Below, one piece after another: positions 1 to 8,954 of a DNA stretch of 64,000 nucleotides (position 1 is its first letter; every line of letters starts with the position of its first letter). Under the pieces are notes generated by a model that saw nothing but the letters and a program-made list of their open reading frames with translations, ran no database searches and was not told where the DNA came from. The stretch is from Pseudomonas sp. ISL-84 (GTDB lineage: Bacteria > Bacillota > Bacilli > Bacillales > Cytobacillaceae). Location: assembly GCA_018613035.1 (NCBI GenBank), contig JAGGRA010000068.1, positions 1 to 64,000 of the forward strand. The letters run 5' to 3'. The translations under genes and the position numbers were made by a program.

Positions 1-348
1 AACGCACTACAGGAATGCTAACGGGTGCGTTTGTCCAATATCCCCTATTTTTAATAAGCCGAAAACATACAAGTTTTTATTCATTTCTTGCATAATTTCG
101 GCTTATTTACATTCAAAAAACATACCGCCATTAACAGCATTATTTAATTGCCAAATACAATGTAAATTGATTAGGAACTAACATAAGTTTCGAATAATGG
201 TAGTATACACATTACTTTTAGATTCTCCTTTAGGATCTCTAAATTTAACTATCCTTCCCATTTTATAGGGATGACATAAAGATGAATAGAAATGTTTAAT
301 CCAACAGATATAAAACGACTGCTCCTTAACAATTATAGTTTACAGACG
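1..348. other. Non-coding left edge with two hairpins
   Basis: I see no coding sequence. A short inverted repeat (AACGCAC / GGTGCGTT) lies at 1-32 and a 12-bp perfect stem (AATAAGCCGAAA / TTTCGGCTTATT) at 53-107. The second stem lies past the 3' end of the minus-strand regulator at 349 but has no T-run, so it is at best a weak terminator. Confidence 0.5.
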
Positions 349-1320
349 TCATAATTCATCGATTTTTAGAGATTGATTAATTGCTCTTTCGACCCACTGG
401 CTCATTGTTATATTCTCCTGTTCCGCTAATTGTTTTACTGTATCCAACATCTTAATCGGCAACTCTAAATTAGTTTTTCGATAGGCGCTTCGAACTATTA
501 ATAAGTTTTCAAATTTTTTAATCGACCCTCCCTGTATAAAAGGGATCAGCTGATTCAAATTAAAGGTCAGAGGGTTTTCAAGTGAACTTTCCCCTGCTCT
601 CATCGAAATATAAATACTTTGATCATGTTCGCGGATTCCTAGGTTTTCAATACCCCATGATTCATATATGAAGTCAATAAACGGATACAACAATTCCTCT
701 CCCTTTGGTATCTGAATATGAACATATCCTTTATAATCGAATGGAGCATTATGGATCTCATAGCAAGGCTCTAAACCATACTTTTCAATTCCCTCTTTAT
801 AATCCGTCCATTTCTGATATTCTGGGATGTAAAATCCCCAATTAAACTCCTCATCTTTCATAACTCGAGCAGTTAAACTATCTTTTGACTGATAGTACTG
901 AAAGAGGGCAATGTCATTTTCGGAATCATAGTACTCACTTTTTCGAACACGTTCCGATTCCGAAGACCGAAATAATTCTTTTACTTCCTCGAATGCTTCT
1001 TTTGATATCACATAAGTGATCCTCTCATCTCCAAAAGGTACCTCTGTAGCCTTAATAGTTCCGTCTTTAATATATTTATAAACACTTTGAACAGAAAGCC
1101 CTAATTGTTTCGCGACTTCCGAAGGACGCAAACCAGTTGGATGCTGTTCACGCTCCCTCGATAAACGATCTACTTCCTCTTTATAATAGCGAGCTTCTCG
1201 GTGCAATCTGTGAGGATCCGCAATTTTTCTTATTTTTCCTTGTTTCGAATAATGATAGACCGTTGCTTTTGAAATACCTAATCGTGCAGCGACCTCTTTC
1301 TGTGTATACCATTCATTCAT
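349..1320 (-). CDS. Double helix-turn-helix plasmid regulator
   Basis: A 323-residue DNA-binding protein. Two MerR/excisionase-like HTH units lie in tandem: residues about 4-30 (TQKEVAARLGISKATVYHYS) and about 66-92 (SEVAKQLGLSVQSVYKYIKD). The middle, about 120-270, is not recognised. The last 40 residues (LPIKMLDTVKQLAEQ then ITMSQWVERAINQSL) look like a ribbon-helix-helix segment. It probably regulates or packages plasmid DNA; the target cannot be read from sequence. A very AT-rich stretch upstream (1560-1890) could be its site. It diverges from the recombinase at 1895. A role in partition or replication control is equally possible. The fold call is firm, the function is not. Confidence 0.75.
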   Translation of the reverse strand: MNEWYTQKEVAARLGISKATVYHYSKQGKIRKIADPHRLHREARYYKEEVDRLSREREQHPTGLRPSEVAKQLGLSVQSVYKYIKDGTIKATEVPFGDERITYVISKEAFEEVKELFRSSESERVRKSEYYDSENDIALFQYYQSKDSLTARVMKDEEFNWGFYIPEYQKWTDYKEGIEKYGLEPCYEIHNAPFDYKGYVHIQIPKGEELLYPFIDFIYESWGIENLGIREHDQSIYISMRAGESSLENPLTFNLNQLIPFIQGGSIKKFENLLIVRSAYRKTNLELPIKMLDTVKQLAEQENITMSQWVERAINQSLKIDEL

Positions 1321-1894
1321 AAATTAATCCCCCTTTTAGCAGCCCAGGACTATATATCTAAAGTTAACTTTGTATTGCAGAGAAAGATCAGCTCTAATAC
1401 AAAAAATTTCTACAGCTTTCCTGCCAAACTCCTTCAAATAGTAAAAGCAATCCGGAACTCTTTCTTTAGTGACAAAAATTTGTACTCGACCTTAACTCCC
1501 ACTTGGAATGGATGAACTTGTATATCTTCTGATATACGTAAATTAAAGTCCTTTTCTATATCACTTTAAAAAAGATATTTTTGTTCATCAATAATACTAA
1601 ATTAAAAACAACCCTTAAAAGTATAGTATTAATAATAAATTATGTAATTTTTTATATTCATATCATAAATTAGATATTTTTTATTATCAATAATTATATA
1701 TATTAAACTAGAATAGAAAAATATATATAATAAATTTAATATAAACAAAGAGAACATTTTTTTATATTGGTTAGAATATCTATATATTTTACTATTTGTT
1801 ATAATTTAATTAACTGAATATATTAATAGAAATATATAAATTTATTATTAATGGATAGTTTTCTATTAGAAATACAAAAAGAAGGTGTGCAAAT
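1321..1894. other. AT-rich divergent intergenic region
   Basis: The 570 bp between the double-HTH gene and the recombinase hold no gene. From about 1560 to 1890 the sequence is almost entirely A and T with many TATAT and AATTTAAT runs. It should carry both divergent promoters and may be a binding platform for the flanking HTH protein. I could not identify a clean repeat unit. Confidence 0.5.
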
Positions 1895-3043
1895 GTGCAA
1901 AATTTAGTAGTTAATAATAAATACATTCAAGTTAGTGAATGGAAAAAGATAATTAAAGACAGTTCTTCCCTTTATCTTTTACAAGAACGATTAGATCTTG
2001 CAGAAAAAAATCAAAAGAAGCCATTTGCTGATTTTTCAGATGTAGAAATGATTCAGTGGTTTTTATATCGGAAAGTGCATTTAAATCGTCAACACGATAA
2101 AACCTCAAGAACAATCAAAGAGTATGAAAGAGAGCTCACACTGTTTGTAGAACAATTGATACGGTATTCTGGAGACATTGATGTCGATATGGACTATATA
2201 ATAGAAGGTTCTCTATTCAAGTCTTTATCAACTCGCCATATAAGGCGTTACCAGGAATGGCTTGCAGAAAGAAGCCCCTATGTACAAAAGAAAGGTTCCT
2301 ATTCCCCTGCAACATTAGCAAGAAAAACAATCATCATAAAAAGTTTCCTCCATTTTATGTATGAAGCAGAATATATAAATGAGCCGATACATAAAGGGTT
2401 TTATACTGCCACAGTAAGAAAAGATGACCGGCCTAATCGTGACCTTGGACCACAAGAAGTAATACAGCTACTTGATTACTTTCGCCATATTAACCATTCT
2501 GTTGCCTTTGCAATTGTTCACATTTTAACGACAACTGGGTTAAGGAATGAAGAGTTATGCAAGTTGAATGTCGGAGATTTTCAATATGATTCAATAAGTG
2601 GAGGTTATTATCTTAACGTATTAGGAAAGGGAAACAAAAGGAGACAGATTCCTTTGAGGGAAAAAAGTGTGAAAAGCATCCAATTATTTCGGAATGCCAG
2701 AGGGCTTAAAGACTTAACAGTTGCAGATAAAGAAAGTCCATTATTCACAACCAATACAGGAAAAGCATATTCACCTTCCTATTTATCCCAATATCTAACC
2801 AAATCTGTAAAGGAAACCAATCTTCCTTTTCTTATGCATCGGCCAACCCCTATTGGTCCACATACTTTTCGCCACGCATTTGCGATTATCTCACATATTA
2901 GTAAGGTGGATGTATATCAAATTATGCGTTCACTCGGACATGAGAAAATTGAAACGACGATGATTTATTTGGAGAAAATTTTTGAGAAGGAACGAAATGC
3001 TATTCATGCTTGGAAACCTGAAGTATTCGGGGAGTATATATAA
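1895..3043 (+). CDS. Tyrosine recombinase (XerC/D or phage-integrase type)
   Basis: A 382-residue site-specific DNA recombinase. The N-terminal SAM-like core-binding region (about 40-170) precedes the catalytic domain. The family catalytic residues are visible: Arg in TTGLRNEEL, the HxxR box HTFRHAF, and H...Y in LGHEKIETTMIYLE, where Tyr is the nucleophile. Length is near the usual 300-400. Translation starts at a GTG preceded by GAAGGTG, because the overlapping ATG two bases upstream hits a stop after four codons. It is not obviously part of an integrated island: no att repeat was found, so plasmid dimer resolution or an old integrative element are both possible. A fragment of a second recombinase lies 460 bp downstream. 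Confidence 0.9.
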   Translation: MQNLVVNNKYIQVSEWKKIIKDSSSLYLLQERLDLAEKNQKKPFADFSDVEMIQWFLYRKVHLNRQHDKTSRTIKEYERELTLFVEQLIRYSGDIDVDMDYIIEGSLFKSLSTRHIRRYQEWLAERSPYVQKKGSYSPATLARKTIIIKSFLHFMYEAEYINEPIHKGFYTATVRKDDRPNRDLGPQEVIQLLDYFRHINHSVAFAIVHILTTTGLRNEELCKLNVGDFQYDSISGGYYLNVLGKGNKRRQIPLREKSVKSIQLFRNARGLKDLTVADKESPLFTTNTGKAYSPSYLSQYLTKSVKETNLPFLMHRPTPIGPHTFRHAFAIISHISKVDVYQIMRSLGHEKIETTMIYLEKIFEKERNAIHAWKPEVFGEYI

Positions 3044-3504
3044 TTCCTTGGAGCAGTGTCAGGAAAATACGGGTTTCCCTGAGCACTAAGAACCATAAGC
3101 TGTTGCTAAAGCCAATGACCGATATTCAGGATTTAACAACAGGCCAATTGGGACAATGTGACTCATAGAAGATGAGTTTGAAAACTTCTCTCTATAATAA
3201 GGAAGAAACTCGTCAAAAGTAGGAAGTAAACCCGAAAATAAGCCCCGAAGAGACCGGAAGATTATTTATCTACTGACTTATGCTGGCCTTAGTGTGTATG
3301 AGTTTTAAATTTAATAATTGTCTGCCATTGTTTTAGATTAGGTCTGGACGGTTCCCCTATCCTATATACTTGTTAAAATACAGGCCTGGCTGGTGGGATA
3401 ATAGGCTGAAATGGCAAAGCAGCTACACATGTTGTAGATTCGACCTAGTTTTTATAGCCAAAGGTCATCTAAGTTTACTGACCACGGGTCCAGATCATGG
3501 TTGA
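3044..3504. other. Decayed mobile-element DNA
   Basis: The 460 bp between the recombinase and the recombinase fragment have stop codons in every frame. Position (between recombinase and IS110 remains) suggests leftover mobile-element DNA, but I cannot assign it to a family. Confidence 0.35.
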
Positions 3505-3702
3505 CTCTACAGCCTTCCAAAGAAAAAACTGACTCCACATATGTTTAGGCATACTTTTTCCCAAAGGATGTTAAATGCTACAAATAATGATATTGAAAAA
3601 GTTAGAAGGATAGCTGGCATAGCAATAAAAATTACTACAACCAGCAAATATTTGAAAGATAGGTATAGTGATTTGGTTGATGCTTTCCGAAATTCTAATT
3701 AA
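3505..3702 (+). pseudogene. C-terminal fragment of a tyrosine recombinase
   Basis: An open frame with no start codon encodes KKKLTPHMFRHTF and continues to TTTSKYLKDRYSDL, matching the HxxR box and the final tyrosine segment of a tyrosine recombinase. Upstream is a stop (TGA at 3502-3504), so only the last 65 residues survive. The same C-terminal segment, more damaged, recurs near 10960-11120, so two related genes or copies have decayed here. It is distinct from the intact recombinase at 1895. Confidence 0.75.
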
Positions 3703-3742
3703 TGAACAAGGTTACACAGTATTAAATAAAAAGAGATGCTAA

Positions 3743-4183
3743 GTGTTCAGTTTTAAAATGATTTTCTTTAAAAATATTAGTAAACAGTTTCCCACTGCAA
3801 CCCATATGTGTTCCTGGGCCGGCCTGGTTCCAGGACAGAATGAAAGTGCAGGAAAAAGGAAATCGGCTAAAACTAAAAAAGGAAACAAGTATTTAAGGTC
3901 CGCTTTGACTGAGGCAGCTCATTCGGTAAGGGGATCCAAAAACTATCTCGGAGCACTGTATAGGTGTACATCCTCACGAAAAGGCAAGAAACGCGCTGGT
4001 ATTGTCGTCGCTCACGTCATGTTACGTATCTCTTATTATCTCTTAACTCGTAAAGAAATGTATGTAGACTTGGGCGAATACTACTTTGATAAACAGAGAC
4101 TACAATCGATTGTCAGACATTCTCTTAGACGACTCGAAAGCTTAGGATACACAGTAACGTTGGAAGAGCCTAAAGCATCCTAA
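3743..4183 (+). pseudogene. Truncated IS110-family transposase (C-terminal half)
   Basis: The 146 residues match the C-terminal domain of IS110/IS116/IS902 transposases: FPTATHMCSWAGLVPGQNES, then AGKRKSAKTKKGNKYLRSAL and the conserved serine region. The N-terminal RuvC-like DEDD domain of about 200 residues is missing. The first 12 codons (MFSFKMIFFKNI) do not look native and probably come from a junction, so the start is artificial. Without the DEDD domain it should be inactive. The IS right end could not be located with confidence. Confidence 0.8.
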
Positions 4184-4684
4184 TCCAGTCAAACTAATTA
4201 CCATAGATCCTATCCTAATGTGGCGCTCTCCCCTTTAAAAAAACAAATGAGCTGCTTCTTCTTCAGTATTGCCTTTTTTAGAGAATTGCAGAAGTTAATT
4301 TTCATGGTAGTTTAAGTACGCTTTTTCACAAATTCAAATAATTAACTTATGAAAGTTAAGTTCATTTATTACAGGAATGCTGCCACTTTTGTTGAAAACA
4401 CTTCTACAAAAATCCAATATTTATTCGTATGTCAGCACAACTGTTGGCCATTCATACAAAAACTTCCCCTTCGCTTTTCAAAAAACGGAATGTATCATAG
4501 TCAGTAATGACGGTAGTTAAGAAACCTATTTTTTCACAAATCGTTCTTTGTAAAAAGCATTTGAAAACCTTTTATATTCCATAAAAAGCATTTAAGTTCC
4601 CTTTTCAAATTAATAAAAACAAAATAAACCTCAGAAGCCCTTCTTTACCTTCTAAATATAAATCTATAAAGTGAAACCGTCTCA
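4184..4684. other. Intergenic region without recognised gene
   Basis: Half a kilobase of AT-rich DNA after the IS110 fragment and past the 3' end of the lipase gene. The phrase CATAAAAAGCATTT occurs twice near 4550-4600. No coding frame and no clear terminator with a T-run was found. Confidence 0.4.
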
Positions 4685-5527
4685 TCAAATATCCCCGCCG
4701 CATCCTCCGATAAACGGAACACACATTACCGTATCAGGGCAAAAGCCAGGGCTGCCAGCACACAAGCCCCTGGTATAATCTGGATTCTGCATGCTTAGAT
4801 TTTGAAAATAGCAGACAATCTCATGATTGCGGACAGGCAAGCTATTCAGCTGAAAAGAAACCGGGTATTTTCTAGTCACATGCCGATAGTATAACCCGTC
4901 CTTTGTAAACGGAGGTGGATACACTTTGGCTGGTAATGTCGGTATTATGTCATGTATATTAAATATTCGTATGCTATTCTTTACCGTTCGGCTGAAGAAG
5001 GAAGCAAAGACAGGATCACCAGTACGAGGGCTGCCGTAAGTATAGGCAAATGGATTTTTGAACATGGTATTTACCTCGATATCTAACGCTGCAAGCACCG
5101 CCAAACTGCCGCCTAAACTATGGCCTGCAATCAATAATCTTTTCCTTGTGGAAAGCCTGTTTAATTCCCTGATCAATTCATTGCGAGTTGAGGAATAAAT
5201 ACAGGTAAAACCTCGGTGTGTTAATCCCGCATTCCTCACATAAGGATAGGCTACTTGATATAAGTCCTGGTCCGATTCATTGTCCTTAAATGTCCGGGTT
5301 CCTCGAAAAGTTACCACGATGTCTTCCGCGGATTCTGCTATAAAGCCAAATACTTCTTCTTCCGGCTCTTCTACCCCTGAAAGTGCACGGATGATATAGC
5401 GAAGCCTAAAGCCCCTTGGCAGGGTAAGAGTTCCCCTTTCAAAAAGCTGATACGCCTGATGAATCATGCCTGCAAGCAAAATGGCCTCTTCTGTGCTCAA
5501 CTTTTCCTTAAAGTCTAAATTATTCAT
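4685..5527 (-). CDS. Class 3 lipase-like alpha/beta hydrolase
   Basis: A 280-residue protein of the Lipase_3 (fungal-lipase-like) family, expected to hydrolyse ester bonds of lipids. The triad can be read: nucleophile Ser in GHSLGG, Asp in IFNIHDIIPTLP and His in VRNHEIVCYF. The FRGT oxyanion motif lies about 90 residues in. There is no signal peptide or membrane segment, so it is either cytosolic or exported by an unseen route. The last 40 residues carry four conserved cysteines (GLCAGSPGFCPDTVMCVPF). It lies 42 bp downstream of a catalytically degenerate paralogue on the same strand, so the two are probably co-transcribed. Confidence 0.85.
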   Translation of the reverse strand: MNNLDFKEKLSTEEAILLAGMIHQAYQLFERGTLTLPRGFRLRYIIRALSGVEEPEEEVFGFIAESAEDIVVTFRGTRTFKDNESDQDLYQVAYPYVRNAGLTHRGFTCIYSSTRNELIRELNRLSTRKRLLIAGHSLGGSLAVLAALDIEVNTMFKNPFAYTYGSPRTGDPVFASFFSRTVKNSIRIFNIHDIIPTLPAKVYPPPFTKDGLYYRHVTRKYPVSFQLNSLPVRNHEIVCYFQNLSMQNPDYTRGLCAGSPGFCPDTVMCVPFIGGCGGDI

Positions 5528-5569
5528 GGATGGACTCCTTTTTCATTTTTTCTATTCAATTTCCCATGG

Positions 5570-6385
5570 TTAACATGTTCTCTGAAAAGGAACACACACT
5601 TCTGTATCCGGGCAAAAACCAGGGTTCTCCGAACATAATGAATTTACAAAGTCGGGATTCAGGTTGCTTAATGATTTAAAATAACAGTTAATGCTGTCAT
5701 TTCGGGGTGTATTGTTTAACTGGAAAGAGAGTTTATATTCTGTTTTGACATGCTGATAATATATTCCTTCCTTTGTAAACGGAGGCGGATAGCTTTCTTC
5801 GGGGAATGTTGGGAAAGAGTCATGTATGTTGACCACTCGTATGCTGTTTTTCACCTTTTGATCAAATTTCATGGCAAATTCGGGATCTCCAATTCGAGGG
5901 CTTCCGTAGGTATAGACGAATGGCATTTTAAATTTTGAGTTCACTGCAATATCCAAAGCAGCTAAAATAGATAATGCCCCACCGTAGTTATGGCCGGTAA
6001 TAAACAGCTTTTTAGAGGAGGATAACTTGTTTAATTCTTCAATTAATTGATTTCTTGCAGATTGGTATAAGCATGTAAAACCACGGGAGGTTTTTCCTCC
6101 ATTTTGGACGTAAGGATATGGTATTTGGAAGATATCATAGGAGGCTAATAGATCGGAAGGATAGGCAGCGTATCCTCTGAAAGCAATAATAATTTTATCC
6201 TTTGACTCCGCTAAAAATCCATAGATGTGTTCGGTAGGATTCTCTACATCAGCAAAGGCACGAATGACATATCGCAGTTCATATCCTTTGGGCAAGATCA
6301 GATTTCCATTTAAATAAAGTGGATATGTCTGATAGCTAAAAGCTGAAAGCGAGATGACGGCTTTACTGTTAATAATTTTCTTCAT
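5570..6385 (-). CDS. Lipase-like paralogue lacking catalytic Ser and His
   Basis: Clearly homologous along its whole length to the lipase at 4685, but two triad positions are changed. The nucleophile elbow reads GHNYGG instead of GHSLGG (Ser to Asn), and the His segment reads PRNDSINCYF instead of VRNHEIVCYF (His to Asp). The Asp segment NIHDSFPTFP is kept. The frame is open throughout, so the gene is not simply decaying. The C-terminal cysteine tail is conserved. I chose the second ATG (MKKIINS), 9 bases after AAAGGA. It may be a non-enzymatic partner, chaperone, decoy or binding protein for the active lipase. Hydrolase activity is unlikely. Confidence 0.8.
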   Translation of the reverse strand: MKKIINSKAVISLSAFSYQTYPLYLNGNLILPKGYELRYVIRAFADVENPTEHIYGFLAESKDKIIIAFRGYAAYPSDLLASYDIFQIPYPYVQNGGKTSRGFTCLYQSARNQLIEELNKLSSSKKLFITGHNYGGALSILAALDIAVNSKFKMPFVYTYGSPRIGDPEFAMKFDQKVKNSIRVVNIHDSFPTFPEESYPPPFTKEGIYYQHVKTEYKLSFQLNNTPRNDSINCYFKSLSNLNPDFVNSLCSENPGFCPDTEVCVPFQRTC

Positions 6386-6691
6386 GAGCATAATTCCTTT
6401 CTGATAAACTGAAAATCAATGCTTACGGCAAAAAAATTACTTTTAGATAAAAAAACATTATAATGTTTTATATTTTTATGTAGGGATTTCCTTCAGTATT
6501 ACTTGATTTCCTGTTCTGGGGGTGATCATCCTAACCAGACAGAACATAAAGAAATATTCCAGCAGATTTCTTTAAAATAATCATTTTAATAAACCAATCC
6601 TTTTTTCACTAAACTGCCCTTTAGTTGAAGAAGCCGCAAAGGTATATGTACAAACGTAGTCAACATAAAATAAATCTTTGTGATCGGAAAT
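6386..6691. other. Intergenic region
   Basis: About 300 bp between the lipase pair and the terminator of the toxin-antitoxin operon. It should hold the promoter of the lipase pair. I see no further structure. Confidence 0.4.
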
Positions 6692-6728
6692 AAAAAGCCT
6701 TTGGAACTATTGACCTCTCCAAAGGCTT
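6692..6728 (-). terminator. Terminator of the toxin-antitoxin operon
   Basis: The 11-bp stem AAGCCTTTGGA / TCCAAAGGCTT is followed on the minus strand by a T-run, 30 bp past the antitoxin stop. Confidence 0.8.
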
Positions 6729-6758
6729 ATATTTATCACAGACTACATAAACTTTAGA

Positions 6759-7817
6759 TTAATTTCTCTGTAGCAATTTTAATGTTCGATACATTGAATC
6801 AAAGAAATGATGAATATCGTCTTTTTTAATTACCCAATCGCAACTCGCATCATCAGGCAAATCTGCGCGCGTTTTTCGCCAAGGATACTCCATATGTGTT
6901 AAGTCCTCTAAAAATTTCGCTTCAAATTTACTATATTTATCCCATACCCAATGCAATATACTCAACTGATCAGATGTTAAACCTAAATCATGAATCGATA
7001 CACCAAAATCTTTATCAATGCTCTTCGAACCATACGACTTATAGCGATGGTACAAATCAGGAATTACGGGACCATGTTGCCATGCTTGGAAATTATCTTC
7101 AAATAAATCGTGTCCAGTGAAAGCGTGGCTCCATCCCTGAGCGAAATACATTAATTTCTGAAGTTTTAAAGGAGAAACTCTTAAATCGTCTTCATCTTCC
7201 TCATTAAATTCTTGCCCTTTTATAATAAAAAACTTCTCTACTGATTCTGTAGAAGTCATGTGCCATCCATCATCTATATCTTCTATGTTTAACAAAGTAA
7301 GCCTGTCATCTAATCCCTTTAATAACTCACTCGATTTTACTGTATCTAATAAAAAAGATAACCTTTCTTCAAGTGCTCTTCTAGGTTTCTCTTCAAGTTC
7401 ATCACGATAATTATCAAATGCTCGTTTCATCGCGCGTGGATCTAAATATGTTCTAAAATGAGTATCATGTTTTTTCGTCTGTAAACTTCCATTTTCATAT
7501 CGAGAGATAGTAGCAGGGCTCCATCCAATTAATTTAGCCATTACGCGCGTACTAACCTGATAAAGTTCATTGCGAACGTATCGAAAATCTTCTGCTTTTA
7601 ACATATCTTTCTTTTCCTGATATTTACGATAAATCGTAGTATAGTTTCGATCTGTTAATTCGTCGTTATCTGTGTACTTACCACATTTTGTACACTCATA
7701 ACGTTCAGCTTCATATGTGATAGTTTCGCCATGCAATTCAACTTTATCTGTAACAAATTTATGTTCAACCGGAGTTCGTTCAAAACAATGAACACAGAAT
7801 TTTAATTGTAACGTCAT
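6759..7817 (-). CDS. MqsA-like zinc-finger/HTH antitoxin fused to Panacea (SocA-like) domain
   Basis: A 352-residue antitoxin candidate. The N-terminal zinc finger (FCVHC, then ECTKCGKY) and HTH (MAKLIGWSPATISRYENGS, about 100-120) follow the MqsA/YgiT layout. A linker of about 100 residues leads to a C-terminal Panacea/DUF4065 domain (SPLKLQKLMYFAQGWSHAF ... FQAWQHGPVIPDLYHRY), known from PanA antitoxins and SocA. The ATG at 7817 is chosen because AGGAGG lies 8 bases upstream. It follows the MqsR-like gene by 30 bp. The inferred role is to neutralise that toxin and repress the operon through the HTH; an inverted repeat lies upstream of the pair. Confidence 0.85.
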   Translation of the reverse strand: MTLQLKFCVHCFERTPVEHKFVTDKVELHGETITYEAERYECTKCGKYTDNDELTDRNYTTIYRKYQEKKDMLKAEDFRYVRNELYQVSTRVMAKLIGWSPATISRYENGSLQTKKHDTHFRTYLDPRAMKRAFDNYRDELEEKPRRALEERLSFLLDTVKSSELLKGLDDRLTLLNIEDIDDGWHMTSTESVEKFFIIKGQEFNEEDEDDLRVSPLKLQKLMYFAQGWSHAFTGHDLFEDNFQAWQHGPVIPDLYHRYKSYGSKSIDKDFGVSIHDLGLTSDQLSILHWVWDKYSKFEAKFLEDLTHMEYPWRKTRADLPDDASCDWVIKKDDIHHFFDSMYRTLKLLQRN

Positions 7818-7847
7818 AACTTTTTCCTCCTGTTTTTCATACCCCAC

Positions 7848-8273
7848 TCATGATGCCTTGAGGGGGTATGTGATTGTACGATCTGGTTTATGAAAAGAAA
7901 CACAACAGGTAAAAGGGCCATCATGGTCTTCAATAAAACTGAACTTAATATAAACTTCCATCGTTTCATTTCCAGTAACCACCTTTCCAAATTCCCACAT
8001 ATCACTATTTCGCAATCGTGGAGGAACATTACTGCTCCCATTTGGATTGGGTCCTCTGTAATAATCTTCATAAGTCAGTTCTTCTTCAACAATTCGCCTT
8101 ACATCTGCGGCTCTAAATCCTAATTCCAACAAAGTAGCTTCGTTCTTACCTCTTTGTGCTAAAAGGATAAAATGGTCATTTCCCCGATGAATACAATCAA
8201 CAATCTTCTTTAAAATGTCTTCAACTTGGGCCTGTGTAGCTCCGTTGAATGCTGCCAATAAAACCACATCCAT
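7848..8273 (-). CDS. MqsR-like mRNA-interferase toxin
   Basis: A 141-residue protein resembling the MqsR/RelE-fold family of ribonuclease toxins. Recognisable family segments are LTYEDYYRGPNPN, WEFGKVV, METMEVYIKF-like strand residues and CCVSFHKPD at the end. It is the first gene of a two-gene operon whose second gene carries an MqsA-like N-terminus, which supports the assignment. Toxin-before-antitoxin order is typical of MqsRA. It is longer than E. coli MqsR (98 residues), with an extra N-terminal segment of about 40 residues (AFNGATQAQVEDILKKI). Catalytic residues cannot be fixed without alignment. Confidence 0.7.
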   Translation of the reverse strand: MDVVLLAAFNGATQAQVEDILKKIVDCIHRGNDHFILLAQRGKNEATLLELGFRAADVRRIVEEELTYEDYYRGPNPNGSSNVPPRLRNSDMWEFGKVVTGNETMEVYIKFSFIEDHDGPFTCCVSFHKPDRTITYPLKAS

Positions 8274-8314
8274 AATTAAGACTAGTGTTCTCAGTTATAC
8301 GATATTTTATTCAA

Positions 8315-8335
8315 GGATAACATTTTTTGTTATCC
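8315..8335. promoter_or_regulatory. Inverted-repeat operator of the toxin-antitoxin operon
   Basis: The perfect 8-5-8 inverted repeat GGATAACA / TGTTATCC lies 42 bp upstream of the toxin start, where an antitoxin HTH would bind. It differs from the E. coli MqsA palindrome. Binding is inferred from position. Confidence 0.6.
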
Positions 8336-8954
8336 ATTAATAACATTTTATCATAAGTTATGAATATTTAACATGAAAACAGAACAAAATAATAAAAAAA
8401 CTGCTTCATTTTTTCGTGATTTCTACTAACTATCTTTAAAAAATATCGTGTTGCGTTTTATGTTCCCTGGTAGCGGCCTATAAAAGTGGGGTTTTTTGAT
8501 TGCCCTAAAATGAAAATAAGCGCTAATCCATGTTACAGGAAAGCGTCCGATTATTGAAGATCTTCACTACTTTTTCTTGTTTCACTAAACCAGCTAATAG
8601 GAGTCAAGAACTTCTTATTAAATTATTTTTTCTACCGTGTTATACTTTTTGAAGACACGCCAAATAACCCTCCAAATATCGTTGGAAGGTTTTTTCATAA
8701 GCTGCTTTTTCCTGTGGATTAAGCCAAATCCAGGAACTCTTCTTACATTGGATTATTGCCCTATTAAAAAACAGAACCACTTTCCAAGATATTCCCTAAT
8801 TTCCTAGCCAAAACATTCACTTCAAGTTTATGTACAACTCTTTCTTGAATTTTTTCGGGAAAAATAGCCTACAATTAAAGCTTTTCCATCACTATATCCA
8901 AATGACTTCAAAACTATATCCCTGTTAAATCAAAAAACTTTCATATCTTCACTT
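8336..8954. other. Intergenic region with a dispersed repeat and a hairpin
   Basis: No coding frame is credible. At 8535-8565 the phrase AGCGTCCGATTATTGAAG occurs; relatives of it appear near 25560 and 55910. At 8668-8697 the stem TCCAA / TTGGA extends to AACCCTCCAA / TTGGAAGGTT and is followed by T6 on the plus strand; it may terminate the acetyltransferase transcript or an antisense one. Confidence 0.4.

Noticed and set aside
1895..3702. Integrative conjugative element boundary set by the tyrosine recombinase
   Set aside because: No direct repeats resembling attL/attR were found, and an iteron origin points to an autonomous replicon.
3743..4183. Complete IS110 insertion sequence
   Set aside because: The DEDD catalytic domain is missing and no left end was found; it is only the C-terminal half.
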